From Pseudomonadota bacterium (GTDB lineage: Bacteria; Pseudomonadota; Alphaproteobacteria; Rhizobiales; Xanthobacteraceae), in NCBI GenBank assembly GCA_023449855.1, contig JAEXHR010000040.1:1-30129 (forward strand): a stretch of 30,129 nucleotides of DNA. Reading direction: 5' to 3'. This document shows, piece after piece, positions 10,021-18,535 of the stretch. The notes under the pieces are model-generated. The model had not been told where the DNA came from. It saw only the letters and a list, made by a program, of their open reading frames with translations, and did no database searches. Each line of letters opens with the position of its first letter. Within the stretch, counting starts at the first letter, position 1. The translations under genes were made by a program, and so were the position numbers.

Positions 10021-11001
10021 ATGCTGCTGGTGACCGGAGGGGCCGGTTTTATCGGATCGAATGTGGTGGCGGCGCTGAATGACGCCGGCCGCGCCGATGT
10101 CGCCGTGTCCGATTTTCTCGGCCATGACGGCAAATGGCGGAATCTGGCCAAGCGGCAGCTTGCCGATGTGGTGCCGCCCGGCGAGTTGATGGAATGGCTC
10201 AAGGGCCGCCGGCTCGACGCCGTCATCCATATGGGGGCGATCTCCGAGACCACGGCGACGGACGGCGATCTGGTCGTCGAGACCAATTTCCGCCTCTCCA
10301 TGCGGCTGCTCGACTGGTGCACCACCCATGGCGTGCCGTTGATCTATGCGTCCTCGGCGGCGACCTATGGCGACGGCACGCAGGGGTTCTGCGATGCCGA
10401 TACGGTGCCGGAACTCAAGACGCTGCGGCCGATGAACCTCTACGGCTGGAGCAAGCACCTGTTCGATCTCGCTGTGGCCGAGCGCGTCGCCAAAGGCGGA
10501 CAGATGCCCCCGCAATGGGTGGGGTTGAAATTCTTCAACGTGTTCGGCCCGAACGAGTATCATAAGGGCGGCATGATGAGCGTGCTGACCCGGCGCTTCG
10601 ACGACATCAAGACCGGGCGGGGCATTCAGTTGTTCAAGTCGCATCGCGAGGGCATCGCCGATGGCGATCAGCGCCGCGACTTCATTTATGTCGAGGATGT
10701 CGTTCGTGTCATCCTGTGGTTGCTGGCGACGCCCCGCGTGAGCGGCATCTATAATGTCGGAACCGGCACCGCGCGCAGCTTCAAGGATCTGATGCTGGCT
10801 GCTTACACGGCGCTCGGCGCTGCACCCGGTATCACATATATCGATATGCCCGAGCAGATTCGCGACAGCTATCAGTATTTCACGCAGAGCGAAGCCGATC
10901 GGCTGCGCGCTGCTGGCTACAATGGCGGCTTCACCGGTCTGGAGGATGCGGTGAAGCACTATGTGACGCATTATCTCGATACGCCCGATCGCTTTCGCTG
11001 A
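10021..11001 (+). CDS. hldD: ADP-L-glycero-D-manno-heptose 6-epimerase
   Basis: A 326-residue extended short-chain dehydrogenase with the nucleotide-binding VTGGAGFIGSN at residues 4-14. The HldD-typical DFLGHDGKWRNL and HMGAISETTATDGD segments follow. The catalytic pair is Y141 and K145 in YGWSKHLFD, after YASSAATYGDG. The FFNVFGPNEYHKGGMMSV segment is strongly diagnostic of this enzyme rather than GalE. It converts ADP-D-glycero- to ADP-L-glycero-D-manno-heptose in the cytoplasm, the last step in making the heptose donor used by WaaF. The gene ends 18 bases before the hldE start, so the two form an operon. Confidence 0.95.
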   Translation: MLLVTGGAGFIGSNVVAALNDAGRADVAVSDFLGHDGKWRNLAKRQLADVVPPGELMEWLKGRRLDAVIHMGAISETTATDGDLVVETNFRLSMRLLDWCTTHGVPLIYASSAATYGDGTQGFCDADTVPELKTLRPMNLYGWSKHLFDLAVAERVAKGGQMPPQWVGLKFFNVFGPNEYHKGGMMSVLTRRFDDIKTGRGIQLFKSHREGIADGDQRRDFIYVEDVVRVILWLLATPRVSGIYNVGTGTARSFKDLMLAAYTALGAAPGITYIDMPEQIRDSYQYFTQSEADRLRAAGYNGGFTGLEDAVKHYVTHYLDTPDRFR

Positions 11002-11019
11002 CGCCCAGGTACCGGTGTG

Positions 11020-12486
11020 ATGTTCGACTTTGACGCTCTGTCTCATGCATTTCCGAAGCAGACGGTTCTCTGCATCGGCGATCTCATGCTGGACGAATTC
11101 GTCTATGGCGAGGTCTCGCGGATCTCGCCGGAAGCGCCGGCGCCGGTGATCGCCGCCCAGCGCAGCGAGATCGTGGTCGGCGGCGCCGGCAATGTGGCGC
11201 GCAACATCGCGGCGCTCGGCGCCAAATGCATTTTCGTCGGGCTTATTGGCGCTGACGATGCGGCGGAGACACTGAAGCGACATCTCTCGCAAGAGAGCGG
11301 CATCGAGGCGTTGCTGGTGACCGATGCGTCACGCCCGACCACACGAAAAGTGCGTTTCGTTTCCGAACATTTTTCCACGCATATGCTGCGCGCCGATTGG
11401 GAGCTCGCGGCGCCGGCATCGACCGAGATCGAGCAGCAGTTGCTCGATACCATCCTGCCGCAGATCGCCCGTACCGATATCGTGCTGCTGTCGGACTATG
11501 CCAAGGGCGTGCTGACCGCGCGGGTGATCCGCAACGTGATCGATGCGGCGAAGAAACTCGGCAAGCGCGTGATCGTCGATCCCAAGAGCGCAAATTTCGC
11601 CATCTATCGTGGCGCCACACTGCTCACGCCCAACCGCAAGGAATTTGCTGAGGCGACGCGCAGCCGCGCCGATACCGTGATCAATATTGCCGCAGCTCAG
11701 GAGGCGATGATCCTCGCCGATTGCGCCGCCATGCTGGTGACCCAGAGCGAGCACGGCATGACCCTTGTCGCGCGCGATGGCGATGCCATCCATGTGCCGG
11801 CGCTGCCAGTGAAGGTGCGCGACGTCTCCGGCGCTGGCGATACTGTCGCTGCGATGCTTGCGGTTGCGCTGGCAGCGGGCGCGGACTGGGAGGTGGTGCT
11901 CCGTCTGGCCGCCGCTGCCGCCGCCGTGGCCGTCGGCAAGAAGGGGACGGCGGTCGTTTCGCCGCAGGAGTTGCGTCGAAAGATGCTGCCGCATGCGACG
12001 CTTGCCGCCGAAGACAAGATCGCCACCGCTGCCGATCTGGCCGTTCGGCTGGATGCATGGCGCCGCGACCAATTGCGGATCGGCTTCACCAATGGCTGCT
12101 TCGATATCCTGCATCCCGGCCATGTAAAGGTGCTCACCGCAGCGCGCGCGACCTGCGACCGCCTCATTGTCGGTCTCAACAGCGACGCCTCGGTCAAGCG
12201 TCTCAAAGGTCCGGATCGTCCCGTTCAGAACGAGCGCGCCCGCGCCGAGGTACTGGCGGCGCTCGAGGCGGTGGATCTTGTCGTCATCTTCGAGGAAGAC
12301 ACGCCGATCGAACTGATCGAGCAGGTCTTGCCATCGACTTTGGTGAAGGGCGGTGACTACACCCGCGAACAGGTGGTCGGCCACGAGATCGTCGCCGCAA
12401 ACGGCGGCGAAGTGGTCATTGTTGATATTTTGCAGGGTTTCAGCACGACATCTCTCGTCGAGCGTGCTAGACGCGGCAACTCCTGA
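11020..12486 (+). CDS. hldE: Bifunctional heptose 7-phosphate kinase / heptose 1-phosphate adenylyltransferase
   Basis: This 488-residue fusion has both expected domains. Residues 1-330 are a PfkB/ribokinase-type kinase, with GGAGNVARNIAALGA near residue 49 and the catalytic loop SGAGD (D274). Residues 345-488 are a cytidylyltransferase-fold nucleotidyltransferase, with FTNGCFDILHPGH at 356-368 containing the HxGH motif, and a later VKGGDYTREQVVG segment. It phosphorylates D-glycero-D-manno-heptose 7-phosphate and, after GmhB acts, adds AMP. A GTG sits immediately before the chosen ATG at 11020, so the start could be one codon earlier. It lies between hldD and the FlaA1-like gene in one operon. 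Confidence 0.95.
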   Translation: MFDFDALSHAFPKQTVLCIGDLMLDEFVYGEVSRISPEAPAPVIAAQRSEIVVGGAGNVARNIAALGAKCIFVGLIGADDAAETLKRHLSQESGIEALLVTDASRPTTRKVRFVSEHFSTHMLRADWELAAPASTEIEQQLLDTILPQIARTDIVLLSDYAKGVLTARVIRNVIDAAKKLGKRVIVDPKSANFAIYRGATLLTPNRKEFAEATRSRADTVINIAAAQEAMILADCAAMLVTQSEHGMTLVARDGDAIHVPALPVKVRDVSGAGDTVAAMLAVALAAGADWEVVLRLAAAAAAVAVGKKGTAVVSPQELRRKMLPHATLAAEDKIATAADLAVRLDAWRRDQLRIGFTNGCFDILHPGHVKVLTAARATCDRLIVGLNSDASVKRLKGPDRPVQNERARAEVLAALEAVDLVVIFEEDTPIELIEQVLPSTLVKGGDYTREQVVGHEIVAANGGEVVIVDILQGFSTTSLVERARRGNS

Positions 12487-12516
12487 GCGGTCCATCTGCT
12501 CGCAAACGGTGCATAA

Positions 12517-14427
12517 ATGAATCGCTTGACGCAACTATCTTGGCGAAATTTGCTGATTGCCCTCCACGACGCGATCGTGACGGCGTTGGCTGTCGTCTTC
12601 AGCTTTATGCTTCGATTTGATGGGGAGAATCTTTTTGATCGGCTGCCGCTCCTCCTGAAGATATTGCCTTACTTCGTCATATTTAGCGTGGCCGTGTGTT
12701 ACGTATTCAATCTGACGACGACGAAATGGCGCTTCATTTCGCTTCCCGACCTCCTCAATATTCTCCGCGTTGCGTCGGTACTGACGGTCGCGTTGCTTAT
12801 CCTCGACTACATTTTTCTCGCACCGAATGTGTATGGCGCTTTCTTCCTGGGGAAGACGACGATCGTCATCTACTGGTTTGTGGAAGTCTTTTTGTTGAGC
12901 GGTACGCGGTTGGCATATCGCTATTTTCGCTACACCCGGACGCGAAATCAGGCGCGGACGACCAACGCAGCGCCAGCACTGTTGATCGGTCGGGCTGCCG
13001 ACGCTGAAGTGTTCCTGCGTGGTATAGAGAGCGGGGCGGTCAAACGATTGTGGCCGGTGGGCGTTCTGTCGCCAGCTTCCTCGGATCGCGGTCAGACGAT
13101 TCGTGGTTTGCCGGTACTCGGCGGGATCGACGACCTCGCAAATGTGGTCGATGATTTTGCGCGCCGCGATCGCGCTATTCACCGCGTGGTGATGACGCCC
13201 TCCGCTTTTACCGAGGACGCTCAACCTGAAGCCATCCTCATGCGTGCACGCAAGCTTGGCCTCGAGGTTAGCCGAATTCCTTCGCTGGAAGAAAGCCGTG
13301 ACCGGCCTCAACTGGCGCCGGTGGCGGTCGAGGATTTGCTGCTGCGTCCTAGCGTGAAGATTGACTATGAACGTCTTGAAAAGTTCATTCGCGGCAAAGC
13401 CATTGCGGTGACAGGGGGCGGCGGTTCGATCGGCTACGAGATGTGCGATCGCGTGGTGACGTTTGGCGCGTCGCGTCTGCTTGTCATCGAAAATTCCGAA
13501 CCTGCTCTTCATGCCGCGATGGAGAAGCTTGCGGAGAAGGTGAAGACCGCGAATATCGAGGGGCGTATTGCCGACGTCCGCGATCGCGCCCGCATTCATC
13601 AACTACTTATGGCGTTTAAGCCGGATGCGGTTTTTCATGCAGCTGCGCTCAAGCACGTACCTATCCTTGAGCGTGATTGGGGCGAGGGTGTCAAAACCAA
13701 TATCTTTGGCTCTGTGAACGTCGCGGATGCGGCCTTGGCTTCGGGCGCCGAAGCCATGGTGATGATCTCGACCGATAAGGCCATCGAGCCGGTATCCATG
13801 CTCGGTCTCACCAAGCGATTTGCCGAGATGTATTGCCAGGCGCTCGATGGCGCTCTGCCGGACCGATCCGCTGGAAAGCCTCCGATGCGCTTGATCTCGG
13901 TGCGCTTTGGCAACGTTCTGGCGTCGAACGGATCGGTGGTCCCGAAGTTCAAGGCGCAGATCGAGGCCGGAGGTCCGGTGACGGTGACACACCCCGACAT
14001 GGTGCGTTACTTCATGACTATTCGTGAGGCTTGCGATTTGGTCGTGACTGCGGCCACTCATGCGATGAGTTCTCAACACGCCGATGCCTCGGTTTATGTG
14101 CTTAGCATGGGACAGCCCGTGAAGATCGTCGATCTTGCCGACCGCATGATTCGTTTGTCGGGCCTGCAGCCCGGCTACGATATCGATGTGGTTTTCACCG
14201 GTGTTCGGCCGGGAGAGCGCATGCACGAGATCCTGTTCGCGAAGCAGGAACCCACCAGCGATATCGGAGTTGCCGGCGTCATGGCGGCGCGACCGCACGA
14301 GCTTCCGCTAGATACGATCAACGGATGGCTCGAAACGTTGAAGTCTGCCATTGAAACGGATCAGCAGGACGTGGTCGTCGCAACGCTGAAGTCTGCGGTG
14401 CCGGAATATCAGGTAGAAGCGCGTTAG
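12517..14427 (+). CDS. Membrane nucleotide-sugar dehydratase/epimerase (FlaA1/CapD/WbpM type)
   Basis: A 636-residue polysaccharide-biosynthesis protein of the large membrane-bound family. The first about 130 residues hold four hydrophobic helices, followed by a CoA-binding-like Rossmann domain (about 145-270). The catalytic SDR domain follows, with TGGGGSIGYE at 299-308, AALKHVPILE near 377 and STDKAIEPVSMLGLTKR at 418-434. Relatives are UDP-GlcNAc 4,6-dehydratases feeding O-antigen, capsule or glycan synthesis. The residue four before K433, usually Met in the Ser-Met-Lys triad of this group, is Leu429 by my alignment. It starts 30 bases after hldE, so probably is cotranscribed. The exact substrate is uncertain. 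Confidence 0.9.
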   Translation: MNRLTQLSWRNLLIALHDAIVTALAVVFSFMLRFDGENLFDRLPLLLKILPYFVIFSVAVCYVFNLTTTKWRFISLPDLLNILRVASVLTVALLILDYIFLAPNVYGAFFLGKTTIVIYWFVEVFLLSGTRLAYRYFRYTRTRNQARTTNAAPALLIGRAADAEVFLRGIESGAVKRLWPVGVLSPASSDRGQTIRGLPVLGGIDDLANVVDDFARRDRAIHRVVMTPSAFTEDAQPEAILMRARKLGLEVSRIPSLEESRDRPQLAPVAVEDLLLRPSVKIDYERLEKFIRGKAIAVTGGGGSIGYEMCDRVVTFGASRLLVIENSEPALHAAMEKLAEKVKTANIEGRIADVRDRARIHQLLMAFKPDAVFHAAALKHVPILERDWGEGVKTNIFGSVNVADAALASGAEAMVMISTDKAIEPVSMLGLTKRFAEMYCQALDGALPDRSAGKPPMRLISVRFGNVLASNGSVVPKFKAQIEAGGPVTVTHPDMVRYFMTIREACDLVVTAATHAMSSQHADASVYVLSMGQPVKIVDLADRMIRLSGLQPGYDIDVVFTGVRPGERMHEILFAKQEPTSDIGVAGVMAARPHELPLDTINGWLETLKSAIETDQQDVVVATLKSAVPEYQVEAR

Positions 14428-14885
14428 CATCCGATCGCTGCCCCCGGCTCCGTTTACGAATGGTACGCTTGTTATTGTTGCGGCAGCTCTGAGATCTCAG
14501 AGCGATGTTCTATCATATTGCAACGAACGTCGCTGGAATTGGCTAAGCGGTCTACGTCCTAGCGGGCCGGTTCGTCGCGGAGAAGTATGTGTTTGCAGAT
14601 TGAGCAAATGCAAAGTCGACTTTCTGCCGAAACATGCGACGATGGGCCTCTTGTCTCGTATTTGTCGATACATTCCGGCGATGAGACATCTGTATGACAA
14701 GACGACCAGGCTTTGGCCAGATTTGGCGAGCGGGTCGCCTTCATGGGGAAGGAATCGTCACCTCGTCGCGGTTCTGACGTAATCGGATGCTGCGATGCGG
14801 AAATGCTGCGGTGTTGTCGATCTGACGGCTCGTAGGGTACGGCGCCATCGGTTGTGCAGGGCGGCCATTTCGCAAATCTGGGGAA
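14428..14885. other. 458-base gap without a convincing gene
   Basis: This stretch between the FlaA1-like gene and lpsL is less GC-rich than its surroundings. Short open frames exist on both strands, but none shows coherent codon use, a good ribosome site or a recognisable motif. It probably carries the promoter for lpsL-manC, but I could not select a convincing -35/-10 pair. I see no clear terminator for the upstream operon. Confidence 0.5.
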
Positions 14886-14888
14886 ATG

Positions 14889-15887
14889 ATGTCTGAACCT
14901 TCCATCCTCGTCACCGGCGCCGCGGGCTTCATCGGCTTTCACGTCGCGCGTCAGTTACTGGCCGAGGGCCGTGCTGTCGTCGGGCTCGATAGCGTCAACG
15001 ACTATTACGATCCCGCGTTGAAAGAGGCCCGGCTGGCACAACTGGCGGGCCAGCCGAATTTCACCTTCATCAAGGCCAATCTGGCGGACCGGGCTGCCCT
15101 GCAGGCGCTGATGGCCGAGCACAAGTTTCCGGTGGTGATCCATCTCGCTGCCCAGGCCGGCGTGCGTTACTCCATCGACAATCCGCATGCCTATGCCGAT
15201 GCCAATCTCGAGGGCTTCCTGAACATCCTGGAAGGCTGCCGCCACAATGGCTGCAAGCATCTGCTCTACGCTTCGTCTTCCTCGGTCTATGGTGCGAACA
15301 AGAAGAAGCCGTTCTCCGTCAGCGATCGGGTCGACAATCCCATCAGCCTCTATGCTGCCACCAAGAAGGCCAACGAGCTGATGGCGCATTCCTATAGCCA
15401 TCTCTACCGGCTACCGACGACCGGCCTGCGTTTCTTCACGGTCTACGGTCCATGGGGCCGCCCGGACATGGCGATCTTCCTGTTCACGAAGGCGATCATC
15501 GAGAAGACGCCGATCAAGCTGTTCAATCATGGCGACATGCGGCGCGACTTTACCTATGTCGATGACGTAGTGGGCGTAATCGGCAGGCTGATCGACAATG
15601 TTCCGTCCGGCAGCAGCGATGAGGCGCCAGCGCGCATCTACAATGTCGGCAACCACAAACCCGAGCATCTCCTGCATGTGGTCGAGGTTCTTGAGAAGGA
15701 GCTCGGACTGGATGCGATCAAGACCTTGCTGCCGATGCAGCCCGGTGACGTGCCTGAAACCTTTGCCGATGTGGATGATTTGATGCGCGATGTCGGCTTC
15801 AAGCCGGACACCAGCATCGAGGACGGTATCCGGCAGTTCGTCGCCTGGTATCGCGGCCACTACGGCAATCTCGGCGCAAGCCGCTAA
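14889..15887 (+). CDS. lpsL: UDP-glucuronate 4-epimerase
   Basis: A 332-residue extended short-chain dehydrogenase with VTGAAGFIGFHVA at residues 8-20. The following strand and loop VGLDSVNDYYDPALKEARL (residues 31-49) marks the UDP-glucuronate 4-epimerase subgroup. LAAQAGVRYSIDNP (86-99), ASSSSVYGANKKKPFS (128-143) and the catalytic Y155/K159 in YAATKK agree. It makes UDP-galacturonate, and galacturonic acid is a known component of rhizobial LPS cores. I chose the second of two adjacent ATGs because the GGGG ribosome site at 14880-14883 is too close to the first (14886). It lies 32 bases upstream of manC and is likely cotranscribed with it. The symbol lpsL follows Sinorhizobium usage. Confidence 0.88.
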   Translation: MSEPSILVTGAAGFIGFHVARQLLAEGRAVVGLDSVNDYYDPALKEARLAQLAGQPNFTFIKANLADRAALQALMAEHKFPVVIHLAAQAGVRYSIDNPHAYADANLEGFLNILEGCRHNGCKHLLYASSSSVYGANKKKPFSVSDRVDNPISLYAATKKANELMAHSYSHLYRLPTTGLRFFTVYGPWGRPDMAIFLFTKAIIEKTPIKLFNHGDMRRDFTYVDDVVGVIGRLIDNVPSGSSDEAPARIYNVGNHKPEHLLHVVEVLEKELGLDAIKTLLPMQPGDVPETFADVDDLMRDVGFKPDTSIEDGIRQFVAWYRGHYGNLGASR

Positions 15888-15919
15888 AGCAATAACGGAC
15901 GAAAGAGGTCGAGCACGCC

Positions 15920-17332
15920 ATGAGCAAGCGCATCATTCCCCTCATCATGTGCGGCGGTGCGGGCACGCGGCTTTGGCCGTCCTCGCGCGAGGGGCGGCCC
16001 AAGCAGTTCCTGCCACTGTTCGGGCCACGCTCGACCTTTCAGGACACTATCCTGCGCATCGCTGATCCCGTCCTGTTTGACAGGCCGATCGTGATTACCA
16101 GCGAAGCGTATCGCTTCATGGTGCGCGAGCAGTTGGCGGAGATCGGCTATGACGCCGATATTCTGCTGGAGCCTGCGCGCCGCGATTCCGGCCCGGCCAT
16201 CGCCGCTGGCGCCGCTTTCGCGCTCACGCGCGATCCCGAGGCCGTAGTACTGGCGCTGGCCGCGGATCATGTGGTGCGCGACGTTCCAGCCTTCGTGGCT
16301 GCTTGCCGCGCGGGCCTCGTCGAGGCCGATAACGGCCATATCGTCACCTTCGGCGTCACGCCGGAGCGGCCTGCGGTCGAGTATGGCTATATCTCGCCGG
16401 GCGACGGACTGTCCGGCAATGTGAAGCGCGTCGCCAAATTCGTCGAGAAGCCCGATCTGCCGACCGCGACGCGTTATGTCGAAGCCGGCTATCTCTGGAA
16501 CAGCGGCAACTTCATGTTCCGCGCGTCAGCTCTGCTCGATGAATATCGCGGTGTCGATACGGACAGCGTCGCAACGATCTCGCGTGCGGTGACAAATGCG
16601 GGCCGCGATCTCGGTTTCTTCACGCTGGATGCCGACGCGTTCAAGCAGGCACGGGCAATTTCAGTCGATTATGCGGTGATGGAGAAGACGACGAAGGCTG
16701 CGGTCGTGCCGGTCTCCTGCGGCTGGTCGGATGTCGGCTCCTGGCTTGCGGTATGGGAATTGTCCGACAAGGACGCGCAGGGCAACGCCGCGCAAGGCCT
16801 CGCTGTTTTCGAAGACAGCCGCAACTGCAACGTCGCCAGCGACGGGCCAGTTGTGGCGCTGGAGGGCGTGGACGATCTCGTCGTGGTCGCCACGCAGGAC
16901 GCGGTGCTGGTGTCACGGCAGAAGGACGCCAACAATCTGAAGCGTCTGGTGGCGAAGCTGAAGGTCACGGCGCCGCACGTCACCGAAGATCATCTCAAGA
17001 CCCATCGTCCATGGGGCTCTGTGCAGGCGCTGGAGACCGGCGAGCGCTATCAGGTCAAGCGCCTCGTCGTGAAGGCGGGCGAACGGATGTCGCTGCAGAT
17101 GCATCATCATCGCTCCGAACATTGGATCGTCGTGCGCGGCACCGCCAGGGTGACGCTGAACGACGAGGTGAAAGTGATGCAGGAAAACGAGTCGATCTAT
17201 ATTCCGATCGGCGCCACGCATCGTCTGGAAAATCCCGGCAAGATTCCGCTCGAACTCATCGAAGTGCAGACCGGCAGCTATCTCGGCGAGGACGACATCA
17301 TTCGCATCGAGGACGACTACAAGCGGACCTGA
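15920..17332 (+). CDS. manC: Mannose-1-phosphate guanylyltransferase / mannose-6-phosphate isomerase
   Basis: This 470-residue bifunctional enzyme has the type II PMI-GMP layout. The N-terminal guanylyltransferase domain opens with the pyrophosphorylase signature GGAGTRLWPSSREGRPKQF at residues 12-30. FVEKPD and NSGNFMFRA lie near residues 173 and 193. The C-terminal cupin domain carries the isomerase motif QMHHHRSEHW at 393-402. It makes GDP-mannose from fructose-6-phosphate together with a phosphomannomutase that is not in this window. An AGAGG ribosome site precedes the start. GDP-mannose would feed the LpcC-like glycosyltransferase in the same locus or other polysaccharides. Confidence 0.95.
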   Translation: MSKRIIPLIMCGGAGTRLWPSSREGRPKQFLPLFGPRSTFQDTILRIADPVLFDRPIVITSEAYRFMVREQLAEIGYDADILLEPARRDSGPAIAAGAAFALTRDPEAVVLALAADHVVRDVPAFVAACRAGLVEADNGHIVTFGVTPERPAVEYGYISPGDGLSGNVKRVAKFVEKPDLPTATRYVEAGYLWNSGNFMFRASALLDEYRGVDTDSVATISRAVTNAGRDLGFFTLDADAFKQARAISVDYAVMEKTTKAAVVPVSCGWSDVGSWLAVWELSDKDAQGNAAQGLAVFEDSRNCNVASDGPVVALEGVDDLVVVATQDAVLVSRQKDANNLKRLVAKLKVTAPHVTEDHLKTHRPWGSVQALETGERYQVKRLVVKAGERMSLQMHHHRSEHWIVVRGTARVTLNDEVKVMQENESIYIPIGATHRLENPGKIPLELIEVQTGSYLGEDDIIRIEDDYKRT

Positions 17333-17360
17333 GGTGAGGCGCAGCGCACGGCGCCAGCGC

Positions 17361-17552
17361 CTAGCGATATTGGGTGAACTTCTTGTAGATCCAGCGACGG
17401 CCGTCGTACCGCCGCCACACCTGTCCGCGCACGAGACGCCCGGTGATCGATCGCCGCGGGATCAGCACCGTCCACAGGTGCCAGACCGTGGCCCAGTCGG
17501 CGCGCGGCTTGAGTTTCAGGATACGCAGATGATTGTGACTGTGGGCGAACAT
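17361..17552 (-). CDS. Small conserved-looking hypothetical protein
   Basis: A 63-residue basic, tryptophan-rich protein (W20, W24, W27, W46 and W54, several next to Arg, and an ending YKKFTQYR). It has no signal peptide or membrane helix. I recall similar short proteins in Bradyrhizobium-type genomes, but cannot name a family. It is convergent with manC, and its stop lies 28 bases from the manC stop. The frame could be spurious given its size; the ordered aromatic/basic pattern argues for a real gene. No function is proposed. Confidence 0.5.
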   Translation of the reverse strand: MFAHSHNHLRILKLKPRADWATVWHLWTVLIPRRSITGRLVRGQVWRRYDGRRWIYKKFTQYR

Positions 17553-17743
17553 GGCGATCTCGGCGTTCGGATCTCCACAGTTGCGCGCAGCATGCCGAAT
17601 TGTTCAATTCCGACCTGCACTTAACCTAACCGATCAAGGTTACCGGCACGGCCTTTCGTCCGGCTTTCCCAAATTTAATGGATAACCGGCTTTGGGCCGC
17701 GTAAACTTCGTGAATGTGTTCCTTTGTTGCCTGAGCCATTCCG

Positions 17744-18043
17744 TTGAAAGTTTTTACCCTCGAAATCGATGGTCAGCCGACCATGGTCTTCGATGCCGAC
17801 AGCCTCGAGGAGGCGCAAGGCATCTGTGCCTTGCCCGAGTTTCGCGCTGATATCGGCGAGTTGAAGCGGCACGGCAGGCCGCTGTTTGGCGACGTCGCCG
17901 TGTTTGCGGCACGCGATGCCACGGCGACCGAAATCTTGGCCTTCAATCGTGCCATGACGGGGGCCGGGCGGTCGGATGGGCCGACCATGGCGTTTCTGGT
18001 TCCGATCGACGGAATGGTCGTGACGATCGTTCAGCCCGAATAG
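17744..18043 (+). CDS. Hypothetical protein, 99 residues
   Basis: The protein opens MKVFTLEIDGQPTMVFDADSL and looks like a small soluble alpha/beta protein without signal peptide or membrane helix. An in-frame stop at 17732-17734 forces the start into the next few codons, and TTG at 17744 is the only usual start codon there. Codon use matches its neighbours. It stands alone between the LPS locus and the adhesin secretion genes, with about 490 non-coding bases after it. I do not recognise a family and propose no function. Confidence 0.6.
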   Translation: MKVFTLEIDGQPTMVFDADSLEEAQGICALPEFRADIGELKRHGRPLFGDVAVFAARDATATEILAFNRAMTGAGRSDGPTMAFLVPIDGMVVTIVQPE

Positions 18044-18535
18044 ATCGCGGCGACCGGCAGAGCGGTCGTTATTCCTCCAACAGTATTTCGTTCGCTCCCA
18101 GCGGGCTGGCTGCAGGATGTTGCGCGCGATGGCGCCGGGGCAGGCCGTTCTGGTCGCCGGTGGCTGGGGCGGAGCTAAAGCGGGACTGCACGCAAAAGAT
18201 GTAGATGATGGATTCTAAAAATTTGACACCCTTTGAGTGTATCTTGCAGGGCTGGAACCGTCTTATCGAGACTGAGCCTTCGCGCCTTAATTAGTCAACC
18301 TAACGGTGCAGAATTCGCTGGCCGGGAAGGCGGGCGGAAAATCAGCTGATCTTACTGCTGCTTATGAAGTGACTTATCGAATTGATATTGCTAGTTAATA
18401 TTTCTATTCTGCACGCGATTAGATGTCGTCGGATTGCATGATGGGGTAATGCAGTCGTGCAACATCTAGTCAGTATTCGTTCAACATTGTGGCTTTCAGA
18501 TTGCGCCGGGTTCCAATTCTTGTTACCGCTCCCAC
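18044..18535. other. 492-base non-coding leader upstream of the TolC-like gene
   Basis: No credible gene is visible. The second half (about 18200-18535) is distinctly more AT-rich than the flanking coding DNA and holds a promoter candidate at 18382-18410. No c-di-GMP riboswitch pattern was recognised. Confidence 0.5.
18382..18410 (+). promoter_or_regulatory. Candidate sigma-70 promoter for the TolC-like gene
   Basis: TTGATA (18382-18387) and TATTCT (18405-18410) are separated by 17 bases, matching the consensus at five and four positions out of six. This leaves a 5' leader of about 120 bases before the ATG at 18536. It is an eye match in AT-rich DNA and not proof. Confidence 0.35.

Noticed and set aside
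9844..11292. Minus-strand open frame of 482 codons across hldD
   Set aside because: hldD and hldE on the plus strand are unmistakable; the antisense translation matches nothing.
14600..14782. 60-codon open frame in the gap before lpsL
   Set aside because: No ribosome site, no motif and codon use unlike the neighbours.
17337..17362. GC-rich inverted repeat between manC and the small minus-strand gene
   Set aside because: Only six outer pairs, no T-run, and it overlaps a stop codon; too weak to call a terminator.
18223..18245. Perfect TTGACA box as a promoter
   Set aside because: The nearest -10-like hexamer (TATCTT at 18240) is only 11 bases away, and nothing suitable lies at 16-18 bases.
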